Source: Lactarius indigo
Lineage: Eukaryota > Basidiomycota > Agaricomycetes > Russulales > Russulaceae
Length of the DNA: 64,000 bases
Direction of reading: 5' to 3'
Assembly: GCA_025766275.1 (NCBI GenBank)
Contig: JAFKAC010000014.1
Coordinates: 744,001 to 808,000, forward strand
Shown here: piece by piece, positions 20,901-32,981 of the stretch
How the letters are laid out: every line of letters begins with the position of its first letter
Position numbering within the stretch: the first letter of the stretch is position 1
The notes under the pieces: generated by a model
What the model saw: only the letters and a program-made list of their open reading frames with translations
Databases searched by the model: none
Told to the model about the DNA's origin: nothing
Position numbers and translations under genes: made by a program

Positions 20901-22152
20901 GGACAGAACCCTTCTGCCACCGACTCCATGCCAGAGAATGGGCCTCAGGACCCAGACACTTCCCTGATCGCGCACCCTCTTCTACAACACGACGAAGCAT
21001 CACCGAGTGACCCAGGTGAGCGTTACTGGATGCCCAAGACCGATGCATCTACCTGGGACCTCACTGATTGGCTGTATCAACACCGAGGAGATCCCGCACT
21101 CCGTGTAAGTCATGGGCAGATGTATGAGTCGGATTTGGTGGCATGGTGCTGATGTAGATCAACACACAGGAATTCCGTACTCGCCTACTTGATCACCTGC
21201 GGGCGCGCATCCAAGGCCTTCCATATTCTGGTGATGAACACGAGTTTACAGCTAAGGAACGCGATGAGATCATCATTGAACGGAATCGCTTGCATGTACA
21301 TAGGACCATCCGCTTCAAGTCGACAACCTATGACGCTCAGAGGATGGAGGAAACCGCTAACCCCCGATCTCACGCAGATATAATCGTTCTGGCACACGAG
21401 GATGACAAAGAAGGGCAGCCGGCATTCCCGTACTGGCATGCTCGGGTTGTGGGAGTATATCATTTTATGGTTCGCGAACGCACCAGAATGTCAAGCTCGG
21501 GCCTTACTGATGCGAAGCGGATGGATGTCCTACATGTTCGATGGCTTGGATTGGACACTGTCAACGGACGGAGTGGATGGCGTGCACAACGGCTGCACAG
21601 GGTCGGTTTTCTGCCTGACACTGACGTACTTGGGCCGGCATTCGGCTTTTTAGATCCCAGCGAAGTCATACGGATGGTACACCTGATACCAGACTTCGTT
21701 TCAGGTCGAACAAGACTTCTACTGTCTGGGCCTTCTATGGCCATTCAAAACCCTCACCCGGATGGAGAATACGAAGGATACTACGTCGCAATGTAAGAGC
21801 TGGCCACTATTGCAGTCGCTATATTCTAATACAACATTGCTATAGGTTTTCAGATCGTGATCTATTTATGCGATATCGCGGCGGGGGTGTTGGCCATCTT
21901 GGCACACGTCAATGTGACCATATCCTGCTTGGAGATGAACACATGCCGCTGGGAGAGACACAAGGGGCCGATGAAAATCCGGTTGAGATGGCGGAATACC
22001 AGGGCAGTGCCGGTGACTCAGATTGGGATGGCGAAGATGGAGGCGAAGACGAGGATGTGAGCGACAGAGCAGAAGACCATGAGCCTGAGCTAGTACTAGC
22101 AAACCCAAACGACATAGACATTGTTACAGCAGTTGGATTTGCCCCACTATAA
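17965..22152 (+). CDS. Plavaka family transposase
   Basis: The start at ATG 17965 gives a C2H2-like finger (CIDCNRVF..SLDKHHC), followed by a Pro-rich linker; the first splice (about 18170-18250) is uncertain. Later exons fit in phase: up to 19290, 19344-19570, 19623-19869, 19927-20099, 20149-20254, 20305-20715, 20769-21104, 21170-21792, 21846-22152. Landmarks of the Plavaka family as I know it: the FGSAMVWPIYIMFANQ stretch, AHHLAYVPS, DGVERRFFLRIITYTADYPEK, PCPRC, FVVDLLHEFELGIWK, STWHAYAKLRLHT, GTTDSYSTQ, FGFLDPSEVIR and DLFMRYRGGGVGH, then an acidic tail. From exon 2 to the stop no frameshift or stop interrupts it, giving about 1,100 residues. It should cut and move the element by binding its termini. 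The acidic tail is typical of nuclear proteins. Confidence 0.87.
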
Positions 22153-23333
22153 TATTATGAACGATAAGCCAGGTGTCTATTACTTAGACCTGACCTCGAA
22201 GAATTGTCGGATCACACAGGAAAACGGGAATGAAAACGGGGGAATCGACAATAACATTGGGAGCGCGCCGAAACCCTTTTATACAATGTGGTCTGTACCT
22301 ACGTTAAACGAGTCGAAACGCGACTAAGTTTAGAGTTTAGAGGGGAAGATGTAGAAGTGGAGGAAAGTAATCGAAAAGTCGAAGATGGAGAAACAGTCGA
22401 CAACGAGAACACGAGGCCAGTGGAATGCGTGAAAACAATAGTAGGTAAAATGGGGGGGTCGGTGAACAGAGGCGCATGGCTGAACGACAGTGCCAGCAAG
22501 ATTAACGATGCGCACTACAAGTACAAACGAAAGATCAGAAAACGGACCAAAATAAAAGAAATTAAGGGCGCACCTATGCCCGAGACAGAGTGTGAGACTA
22601 AAACAATCCGGCAGATGAATGTGGCTTGAAGGGCGATGACACGAAGTTGAACGGCCGAGAGTGAAGATACGAAGGATGAGACGAAGATGGCGAAAAAGAC
22701 AGTGAAAAGATTGGTGGAAGACATGTGGCACACCTGGGGCCGTTGGCGTCGTACTTGATGGACATTTAAGGGCTGCTATCCTAACGCTGGTAAAGCGTGG
22801 ATGATCGGCAGGCGTCCGACGAGGGCGGGAGAGACGGGGATACGACAAGGCAAGGAGGAGCAACTTTGGCAGCAAGATGGTAGAGAGAGGATGAGACGAG
22901 ACAAGAGAACGAAAGTAGTTGGTGGCAATGGCCGAGACTCAGCCGAAAACCGAAATGAATGGAAATGGCCGATATCGGGCCAAGGCTGAGCTACTGTTAC
23001 GACTGTTCCGAGCTCTTGAAAATATGTGCTCGTGAGGACTTGTAGAACGGCGACAATATTGTAAGTGATTTACAACAGCCATAAGAATTATCCACAGATC
23101 GTAAGCGCTTACACCAGAGCCGTAAGAATTACCTGGCAATTATAAGTACTAATGAAGAGACTGTGTTTAACCTCGAGAATTATAAGTGCTTGTTTCCTAG
23201 CAGAATAATCTATTGGGGTTGTAGGCAGTCACCATTTCGGTGTAATAATATCAGAGACTCGAAATGCGACTAAATGCGACTATAATTCACATAAGCAAAT
23301 TTCAATTTGATAAGCCAACAAAATTTTTCAAAG
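22153..23333. other. Right non-coding end of transposon with subterminal palindromes
   Basis: No convincing gene. From about 23055 to 23200 there are repeated motifs: GTAAGTGATTTAC, CCATAAGAATTAT, the perfect palindrome GTAAGCGCTTAC, CCGTAAGAATTAC, AATTATAAGTACT and AATTATAAGTGCTT. They mirror those at the left end. Confidence 0.6.
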
Positions 23334-23345
23334 TTTTTGCTGATG
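23334..23345 (-). repeat. Right terminal inverted repeat of Plavaka element
   Basis: TTTTTGCTGATG, the exact reverse complement of the left end, followed by the second copy of the TA target duplication at 23346-23347. Confidence 0.88.
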
Positions 23346-23394
23346 TAGTTGCGGAAGCCTGTTGCGTAGAAACAGAAGCGGGAGGTCGGCTCAT
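23346..23394 (-). pseudogene. Start of NLR C exon 1, right of the transposon
   Basis: Forty-nine bases that continue the exon cut at 13964. They hold the start codon (ATG 23394) followed by MSRPPASVS, matching MSQAPAPVSMP of copy D. Confidence 0.7.
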
Positions 23395-23814
23395 GTGGAT
23401 GGTATGGCTCGGGTATGGCAACAGTCTGGTGGACGATGGTGGGAGAATGCTGTACCAGGGCCCCTTCTGTTGATAAAGCAAGGACACTGCCAGTTGTGAA
23501 GAATCAGATAGACGCCGAAACAATACGCGGTAACCGGCACCACCAAATCCCCACTCACTTTGCACTATACACTGGCAGGAAAACACATCGAGAGATCGCA
23601 AGCACGGACATACATTGGTGGCCACATTGAGGCTATGTTAGATTTCACTGGTCATCACCGTATTGTCACTTTCGGTTTCTTCCGGATCTAGGAGCAGACC
23701 AATCCCACCATCACTCACCCAAACGCGTCGTCGTCATGCAGCGGACTACTGTATTCCCTCATCTCCCAATGCCCACGAATCCGTCCCATCTCTAGCCTAC
23801 CAGAACGCGGTCTC
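23395..23814. promoter_or_regulatory. Divergent spacer between NLR C start and zf D
   Basis: Homologous to the other NLR-to-zf spacers; the block from 23430 to 23530 matches 2510-2600 and parts of 32600-32680. No specific element was identified. Confidence 0.4.
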
Positions 23815-26800
23815 ATGGCAGACATCACTATCGATCCAGGTGACCCCTCCACGTGGCTCTGGTCGCTCAACGACACGTTTTTGCTCAACACAAACGCGAC
23901 TTTGACTTGCTCTGGGCAGGTCTTTTACATAACGCGATTCGCGTCGATAACGGCTTTTCCTCACAGCCAAGGTCCCCTGTCTCCGCCTTCGCCGTCTAGA
24001 TTGTCGCCGCCGGAACGGGAAAGCAACATGATGGCGACCTCCGTCACTAGCCCCGGCGACGACCGACCCCGCGCGAGTGTCTCGTGAGAACGACGGTCAA
24101 ACAAAACCAGCACAAAATACCGTGAACAACGATGTCGAGATGCGCGTTTTTACCCCTCACGATCGTGACTTAGAGGTGTGTCCATCTCTTCCCCCCTTTC
24201 TATGCGCATACATATGCCGTGCGATACAGTCACCCCCCTCCTGTTCCTGCGGGTACCTCCGGGCGCTCTTCATCCTCGCAATCCCTCGTACCTCTACGCC
24301 GCATGTCAAAGGCGCCCCTCTTCCTCACCTCCCCATCCGAAAGCACCTCGTTCGAACCTTCCCCGGTCAATGTGACAGAGACAAGTATCACGACCCCTGG
24401 ACATCATATCCGTCGACTCCGCTTCCTCCTCACCACCCCCGCCTCCTCAGCACAACCCACGAAAGACTTAGAAACAGAGGGGACGGGGGCAGCTAGTGGC
24501 CTACGTCCTCGTACCGTCCCACCCGCTCGGTTCGCGCAAGTCAGACAACGTGCCAGTAAGGCAACAGCCCCGGACCCGGCAGTGCCAGACTGCAGCAAAG
24601 GGAAAGGCGCAGGCAGGGGACAATTCGGGCTCGAAGGAGCCCGTGCACGTACTGCAAGTCGCGTTCGAGAGCAATTGGCCCGGAGCTGGCAGCACGGGAC
24701 ATAGTGGGAAGAAGGCGAAAAATGCGGCAAGAGGTATGGTGGTACTTGTGGACGCTGAGGACAACGTAGAGGAAGAGATAGACAAGTCCGAGTCCAGGTC
24801 CAAGATCCCCACGCCCCTCGACCAAGCGTTAGCTGCGGCATTCGCGCACAACTCGACAAATCTTAACATTGTAACGTCGGCGTCAGCACCGGCGGCGACT
24901 GCCACGTGCTGAGTCTCCAAGTGACAGTGCGAGCCATCCCATTGCCAACGCTCACACGCACGCGCGTGCGCAAGTTCTGTCAAGCCGGATTGACGACCAG
25001 CTACTTGTATCGCCGTATAGAAAGGGGAAGTGCCATTTGCGCACGCCGACCAGACCACGCAGAAAACGACGACGCGTGGCAGACGAGCAGGGCCAAGACG
25101 ATGACGACAACTCCGAAATTGAGATTATCGTTGATGCGCCACGCGAACTGCGGCGCGTACCCATGGCCAAGCCACAATGTCAACCACCTGCCCAACCACA
25201 GCCTAGACATAAGCCTCGTCGTTCCGCCCAGCAGCATCGCGCATCAACGCCACCCGCCATACACACGTCCATATCTATTCACGCGTCCATGCCCGAGTCG
25301 ACCCCGCCCCCGCAGGAGCAGTCATCACCAATCACGCCCCCAGACGTCAACTCGCTTGCCAGCCTCCCATTGATGGTCCTGCCAGAACCCGCACGCACGA
25401 AGATTGCGATCACCCGTGCGCACTCAGCCACCTGCACTCGTCACCCGATCCTCCAGATCCCGTGCGTAAATTGTGAGTGACAGAATAGTATGCGATCCGG
25501 CAAGGTTTTTGGTATGAGGGGGCCACGGTCGGCGCGCATGGCCTCCTCGCAACTCCTCCCGTTGCCAAACCTACCCCCGCCTTGGACAACGGCGCTTGTG
25601 CCACCACCATCAACTTTGCCCCCGCAACTGCAACCGATCCCGATGATCTTCAGGATGTGAGTCTAGATCTCGACTTCGACTTCGGTATCTCTATGGGCCT
25701 CGAGGCCAGCCTGCGGATACGCAGACGCAGACGCAGACAGGATCGACGACGACGACATGCCTCTGCACCCTCCGCCCTCACTGCTGCGCACCGCGGTAAC
25801 CCATAACCATCCAGACGGGCCCATGCTCAGCTTTGTTATACCCGAGCATAACGGTGTCGACCACAACCCTGGCCTAGGCGTGGACAGCCCAAGCTAGGAC
25901 CTGAATTTTGACCTTGCTTTCCCGGATTGCGGTGCCGAAGGGTGGATCGACTGGCACGCCGGAAACATTTTTGGTGGTGCGGGTGCCAGTACAGACACAG
26001 GCGTCGGTGAGTACGCTGGTGACGTGACAATCGACCCTTCTGTGCTTGGCGGCGGCAGCAACCTCAGCCGGTTCGAGGATTCGGCGGTGTCCAAACCCCG
26101 CGCGTGAGGGATGGAGTCGACGAAGAAGAAGAAGACGTCATGGGGATGTTGTTTGAGAACACGAGCGGCGACGACTTTGTGCCGCCATCGGGGATTGGGC
26201 AAGGGCAAGGGCAAGGGCCGATCGGTCGTTGTGAACGGGGGCCGTTGAGCCCCCAGAGAGCTTAGCTGCAGCCGCTGTTTCGAGGATGCGGAGGAAGAGC
26301 TAGCGCGAGGAACTTGCAGACGAAGTCAAGGTTGGGCATGACGGCGACAGCGATGACGAAATCTCCAATGATGATGGTCCACGCACGCACGCAATATCTG
26401 TGCCAGTCTTTACCGATGCCCTTTGCAAGAAAAGCACTTCGGCATCATCACCATCAGCCATGCTCCCGGGAGGGCTGACGTCCTTCTACCATTGCAGGCG
26501 CAAGACACCTCGATCCAACATGCGCTATACGCTGATCAAGGCATCGACGGACGAGCAATTTCGCAACCTGTTTTGCGATATCTGTATCGAGAAACGGTAC
26601 GCCCCCCATCCATTCCTTCACTTACAGTACATATTTCTGACCCTCATGGAGCGTAGGTACCCCCAGCCGACGTTCGATCACACCGCGGAAGACTTCAAGT
26701 TTCCAGATTGTCGCAACTATTGTAACTGCTCACTTAGCTCGTGGGAGCGCGGAGGCCATACATCCCCGAACGTGATAGCGGGTAGCGCAGTTGGGTCGTG

Positions 26801-27541
26801 CGTCAAAGCAGCTCCCATTGCACCGCAGCGATCCCCACAAGCAAGAGCAAGAGTAGAGAACTGATGTCGATGGCACCCCAATTGCCGCTGGCCGAGCAAC
26901 GCCCAACGAAGACAACGACAACGGACGCGCAAGTCTTTAACGTGAGCTAGAGCGCAACGACGGTGTTCACGGTTTCTGGCAACCCGCTCGATAATGTGTT
27001 CTTGCATGGCAACAAAGCACGCATCGTGCTCGTCTCGCAACCTACGGCCTCCCCTGCCGCCGCTACTTCCACCCCTACTGCGCCGGCCACTCTCATCGCC
27101 AGTCCGATACCCGAACCCGCGCAGCAACTGCAACGGCGCAGGTATGTATTCATCGGAAAACTGCGCAAGACGTAGAGGCCGTTCTTGTCCCTTCCAGATC
27201 CCCACCACGACCAGCCGGAGCAGCGGAAAAGGTCAAAGGGGGAAGGGAAGTCGACGGCAATGGCGGGCCGGGGTTGCCGGGGTAAGCGCATTGTTGGTGG
27301 GGCGAATGCGGCAAGGTGGCGACGGTCTGCGTCTTTGACGTCGCCGAACAACGATGAGGAGGATGGAAATATGGGTGGCGATGTCGATGTGGACGCAGAC
27401 GCAGATGCAGATGACGGGATCTGGACCGGAGAGTACGAGATATCTGCACCACCTGCCCAGGCGGAAGAGATGGCGAGGATCGCGCCGGAGGAGGTAAAGT
27501 GTGCTTATCGGTGCGCGTTCGCCATTGGGGCCGTGCCATAG
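23815..27541 (+). pseudogene. zf-4CXXC_R1 gene, module D (full length but degenerate)
   Basis: All parts of the gene are in order. First exon from ATG 23815 (MADITIDPGDPSTWLWSLND), a 46-bp intron ending near 23967, and the MMATSVTSPG exon. Then come the basic and acidic parts (24496-24912), the Arg-rich part with DEQGQDDDDNSEIEIIVDAP (25040-25480), the zinc-finger region (26460-26770) and the tail to 27541. Many stops and frameshifts separate these pieces. The cysteine domain has lost ligands: the first cysteine is Phe, the CC pair is RY, and CPVC reads FPDC. It keeps some frames that copy B lost, for example the bridge across 24480-24560 and the T-run near 25965. Pseudogene. Confidence 0.75.
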
Positions 27542-28074
27542 TAGTCCTTGTCAGGTTGCAATAAAAAAGGAGTCGACAGTAAGTGGTAGAATTAGCAGAA
27601 CGAGTCGTATATCCATTTTGGATATCCGGCGTCCTTGTTCGAAATATCTTATGGCTCCTCAGTTGTTATGTGCATCATAATGGTCTGTGCGTGTTCTCAT
27701 AATTCGCCGAAAAAATGAGGCTGGAAGCGAACAGACGATACGCCGCATATAGCTTTCCTTCTCACGCACCGCGGTCGTACTAAGGCCTCCGCCCCCAATG
27801 TTTCAACCCTCACCGACGTGCTCCAGGGACCCTGTTGTGTCCTCGACTCATAGCACTGGCGTGACGCGAATACTTCTAGCCTTGTTCGTACCACGAAATT
27901 CGATCCCACACAAATTGAGATCACTATCATTTTGTGGCTGCGAATGCCCAACGTTATAACACTTCATATCTGCATGACATCAAGAAATCTAATCAATATT
28001 AACAACGGAGATGGTCTCTGGCTCGAAATCTACACAAGTACTAGACGTGTGAATAGATACAACAAATTGGAATG
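27542..28074. other. Convergent 3' spacer between zf D and NLR D
   Basis: Counterpart of 6563-7086. Shared blocks include the stretch near 27680-27760. No gene recognised. Confidence 0.5.
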
Positions 28075-31000
28075 CTACGTTTTATTCTGTTCGACACTGG
28101 CACGATGGGCTAATAGCCATTGTGCCATCTCATGATATCCTCCTAATGAAGCAAGTTGATACGGAGTCAGACCTTCATCGTCCACTGCATCTACATCTGC
28201 ACCGCTTACAAGCAGCACCTGCACGCAATTGGGATCGGGTACCCAATAATTGGACCACTTGTCAAATAATAGGTGCAAAGGCGTTGACTGGTCCTGATTC
28301 CGTGCGTTGACATCCGCCCCACCCTGGATCAATGTCAACAGGACATCACGTTTCAACTGCGATCCCCGCCACCGTGACGGAAGCGTAAATGACGACGACG
28401 ACGACGCGAGATGCAAAGGCGTCGAGTGATTCTGATCCCGTGCGTTGACATCTGCCCCATTCACGACCAACGTCTGCACAACGTCACATTTCAACGACAA
28501 GCTCGACTCCGACTCCGACGCAAGATGCAAAGGTGTCTTGTGGTTCCCATCCGGTGCGTTGACATCCGCTCCATTCAGGATCAACATCTGTACAACATCA
28601 CCGCTCGACTCCGTAGACCCCGACGCAAGATGCAAAGGCGTCTTGTGGCTCCCGTCCCGTGAGTTGACATCTGCCCCATTCTTGATTAACGTCTGCACGA
28701 CATCACACTGGCATTTCGACGGCCACTCCGAGGCCAGGTGCAAAGGCGTCTTGTGGCTCCCATCTCGTGCGTTGACATCCGCCCCATTTAGGATCAACGT
28801 TTGCACAATATCACTTCTAGACGACGACGCGAGGTGCAAAGGCGTCCTGTGGTTCCCATCCCGTGCGTTGACATCCGCTCCATTCAGGATCAACGTTTTC
28901 ACAACATCACATTTAAACGACGACAACGATGCGAGGTGCAAAGGCGTCCTGTGGTTCCCATCCCATGCGTTGACATTTGCCCCATTCTTGATCAACATCT
29001 GTACAATATCACCTTTTGACGACGACTCCGAGGCCAGGTGCAAAGGCGTCTTGTGGCTTCCATCCTGTGCGTTGACATCCGCTCCATTTAGGATCAACAT
29101 CTGCGCAACACCATTCGACGACGATGACGCGAGGTGCAAAGGTGTCTTGTGGCTCCCATCTCGTGCGTTCACATCCCCACCGAGCCGGATGAAGAACTCC
29201 ACAGTTTCGGCGCTCCCCGACAATGACGCTAGAAGAAACATGCTCTGAAGGTCGGTGCTTGCATCTGCCCCATTCTGAACCAGTAGCCGCACGATATCGA
29301 CGTGACCACCTCTTGACGCTTTATGCAATGGAGTAAGATTGTCCGTCATCATAGTAACGTTGACATTTGCACCGTGCTCGAGTAGGGCCCGAACAACTTC
29401 CAGGTGCCCGTTGGCCGCTGCCAAGTGGAGTGGTGTCGTGTGGTCGTATCGTTGCACATTTGGATCTACACCGATACTTAATAGCCATCCCACAACGTCC
29501 GTCAATCCATCCTCCGATGCAGCGTGCAATAGAGTGCGACTTTCGTAACTAATATGCAGGACCGCACCATGCTGGTGTAGTAGCTCTGCAACTTGAATGT
29601 GCCTGTTGCCTAATGCTGCTGCCAGCGGACTTTTGTTCTTGCCAACTCCAGCATTTATATGCTGTGGATACTCGGCGATAAGGTGTTTCGTTAGGTCACG
29701 AAATCCGCACGACGCAGCGTAGTATAGGCACAGCGAAGCAGAGGCTTTGATAGATTTCGGTGGGCGAAAAAGGAGGTATCTGTCACGAGGCGGTACGAAA
29801 GAATGCCATCTTTTGTCGATGTCAAACGACTTGAGCCATGCTGCGAAATATGGTTTCGTAGGGTCAAAAAGATGTCGCATCCCATCTTCCACAACTAACG
29901 ATACTTTCTCGAATTGAGCATGGCCTACCCAGTGCCGAGCAGCATAGTACAATAGAGGAGAGCTACGTTTGACCGAACCACTGAGATCTGACTGGAGAAG
30001 AATTGCCAAGCAAGCCTGCGTGATGACCGTGTGCGCTGGCTCCAGACGGATATGAAACCGGGAAATGTCTGCTGCCATGTTGGCAAGCCGATTCGAAGTC
30101 AAGAACTCCTTCACCGAGAAATGTGCGAATTGTACAACCCGCGTCTTCGAAGAGGCGTCATCGACGATGACGATCAAACTCGAGCAGGTAGATAGGACAC
30201 CTTGCTGTTCGTCATCCCATCGCCAATCTGAGTTCAGCACCGGTATCCCTCCTTTGGCGCCATCAAAGTCGAGCGCAAGAACCTCTGCAAGTTCATCGAC
30301 GCGAAGTGGACGGGTCGCAACAGTGAGACATTGTAACAGACGATATGCTTGATCCGGGTTGACCTTCCCGATCTCCCTCAACATCCGCTCGTATGTCTCG
30401 TCCAGAGAGCTGGGTAATTCTCTGAGGACGCGCTGGACGTTCTGTGGAAGGCAATTTCGTAACACTTCGAGCTGACAAAAGACCCATCGGAACCTGTCAA
30501 ACAACATCAAACACCATCATGATCACCCGCACGCATATGCTCTTACATTCCGTCAGCTCTTTCTGAGAGGGTCTCAATCACATGTTCTTTGTCGTCCTTC
30601 CTCCATCTCTTCATGAATTTACCCGAGCCAGAGTAGATCACTGATCTGACGTAGTCGGCAATATCCTTCTTCTGCCCACGTTCATCTTGAAGAGAAATTG
30701 TCTGAGACGCGAGTGATTCAAATACATCGCAGATGTCGACTTCCGGGCGACTCGTAACACAGATGTGGAGATTCGAAAGTCGAAGGCTGACGAGGTCCCT
30801 CACGAGATCAAGGACTTGTTCGCGGGCGGATGGGACATCGGACGTGTCGGGACACTCATCAAGGGCATCTAAGATAAGATAAATTGGCCCTTGATTTGGA
30901 AGCGTCAGCATCTCCTTGAGGCACTGGATTAAGGCTTTGTCGCTAGGCTGACGCGCGCCTTTGTCGTGTGTCTCGTAGAGACGGGAGAGTATGTCGCAAA

Positions 31001-32579
31001 AGGCATTGGAACGAGTAGAGAGTTGGATGAGGAGTGATGGGAGAAGGTTGCGGCGAGCTTGCTTGTCGAGATCTCGAAAGTCGAAATAAAAATACGCCAT
31101 CGAAGCAGATCCGGCCTCGCAGAGAGTTGTGAGATCGTTGATGATTGCGGAGCTACTCGACAATCGTAAATTTCCTAGTACTGCAAGATTTAGGGAGCAA
31201 CGAACCATAGGACGGTCTTCCCGGAACCCGCTGCGAGGCGTATAGTCCGTAAGATGCCGAAGAAGCGAAGTCATCGGTTAAAAAAACGCACGTTTGCCAT
31301 GAATCCACAGTAGGGAACCGGTCACCTTCCAGTTTTCGCATTGGCTGCTTTCAAAGAACCACCCCGCTGTTCCCTCGTGTTGACGATCACCGGCGATGTT
31401 GTGATTGGTGGACGGATCCGGTGGAGATTGCCATTTCCTGAGGCTTTCCCGTAATTGGTTTCCTGCGATTGTATTAGACATTCTACTGTCAGCGAAGACG
31501 GGATTAATTACGAACGCTTCATGTCGTCTACATCGCCCGCCGTTTGTCGAAGAATTGTTTTCACCTCCATTGCGGTTGCCTTTCCTTCTAAAAGCTAAAA
31601 ATTGGAGACGATGCTGGTGAATTGGCGAACAGACTTTGCGCACCGTCAGCTACCGCTTTGATGTTGTTGTTAACAACCTGCACTTTCGCGTCGATACCCC
31701 TCACCCCGTCGCCGACGATCGTCACTTTGCTATCGATCTTGTGTGTGACCTTCAGAAGTTGTACACTCGCCATCACAACCTCTTCGCTCGTCAGTTTGTC
31801 GAGCTTCTTCAACCCATCTTCCAGATCCGTCCACCCCGCCACCTTCTTGAGAAATTTTTCTAAACTGATATCAGCATCGAGGAACGTAAGACGACAGTCA
31901 AACTCACTGGATCGACTCTGCTCCATTTCCTTTGTGGCCGTCGCAAGGACATCCAGGATCTCAACCGTAATTTGCACCATTTTGTCCGTCATCGCCGGAG
32001 TCAGCGGGACATCGGTATAAGTCTCGAGTCGCACGAAGAAACTTTCGATGCGCCCGAAGATGTCGACGAGGATGTCCTGGCTCGCTGTAACATTTTTAGC
32101 TGCCTAAGAATGCTCAGCACCAGCAGTTCCCGCACGAAGGAAGAAACGAAGCGACTCACCAAGAGGAGGACACCAACTCCGGCAAATACTAGTTTGGCTG
32201 GTGGGAAGACCTGCCGGATCAACATCAGAGCATTTTCATCGACAGTTGGTTCGATACTTACCAAACCGACACCTTCACTGAGCGTCCCAGAGAAGGCACA
32301 AAGAACGTTGATGGTCGGAACAAGCCACTTTTTCAACCTGTCATCGGCGGCAGTCCTCGAGGGATCAAACTGGAAGGCTTGAAATGAGGCCAGAATGGCA
32401 GCAGGTGAATCGCATGTTTCGAGCTGTTCGAAAAGATCGTGGTTTTTGAGATCATTCTTGGTCTTTTTGTTGTACGACTTGAGAGCTGCGTCAAAAATGG
32501 CTTCGATATTGGAAGAGGACTCGGACGACGTAGTTGCGGGATCCTGAGGCATAGAAACGGGAGCGGGAGCTTGACTCAT
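28075..32579 (-). CDS. Goodbye-NACHT-ankyrin STAND/NLR-like protein, module D
   Basis: Same eight-exon plan as copy B: 32579-32262, 32210-32160, 32103-31644, 31587-31516, 31462-31292, 31230-31206, 31155-30547, 30493-28075, about 1374 residues. Goodbye domain at 1-220, linker, NACHT with Walker A GKPGSGKT (completed by the 25-bp microexon) and Walker B LILDALDE, then a winged-helix-like part. Ankyrin repeats run from about 820 to the end. They follow the ADVNARDGSHKTPLHLAS pattern with Ser-rich loops, fewer than in copy B and more varied. The 51-bp intron 1 has no stop here, so its retention would add 17 residues between the GL of exon 1 and VFPPAK. No disabling change was seen. Role inferred as in copy B: a signal-sensing switch of the NLR type. 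Confidence 0.87.
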
Positions 32580-32981
32580 GTTAAGGGGATGGCAACAACC
32601 CAGTGGACGACGGTGGGAGAATGCTGGTGCCTCTGGTGTCGATAAACCAAGGACCTGAATATAGAAGAAATCTGATACCGGTGACCCGGGCCGGCACCTC
32701 CAGCCTCTTTAGATCATCGCCTTCCTCTCACTTTGCACTAAGTGGGGGAGAATAGATTGGGAGAATGCAAGCACGGACATACAGAGTGGTTACACTGAGT
32801 CCCATGCGATGCATTGATAGACTTTACTAGTACAGTTATCACGGTTATTGCCACTGTCACTCTCGGACCCTTCCGGATCCGGGACACGACCGGCCGGAGC
32901 AGGCCAATCACCACCTAAACGCGTCGTCGTCCAATATTCCCTCCCAACACGAACTTGAATCCCCCATAAAAACACGATCTC
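32580..32981. promoter_or_regulatory. Divergent spacer between NLR D and zf E
   Basis: Paralogous to the other NLR-to-zf spacers, with the shared block near 32605-32660. No named element seen. Confidence 0.4.

Larger units (their letters stand above)
13965..23345. mobile_element. Complete Plavaka-type DNA transposon (9,381 bp)
   Basis: The ends are the 12-bp perfect inverted repeats CATCAGCAAAAA (13965-13976) and TTTTTGCTGATG (23334-23345). A TA dinucleotide flanks both sides (13963-13964 and 23346-23347). The flanking NLR exon 1 sequence joins cleanly: paralogues D and B have the matching uninterrupted sequence, an empty site. Inside are a Plavaka transposase gene (+) and two minus-strand genes. 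Plavaka elements are known from basidiomycetes and group with KDZ/CACTA-like elements. The intact transposase and matching termini suggest a recent insertion. Confidence 0.9.

Noticed and set aside
22288..22875. ORFs of 113 (+) and 181 (-) codons near the right end of the transposon
   Set aside because: They overlap each other, lack family features and lie in the non-coding terminal part of the element.
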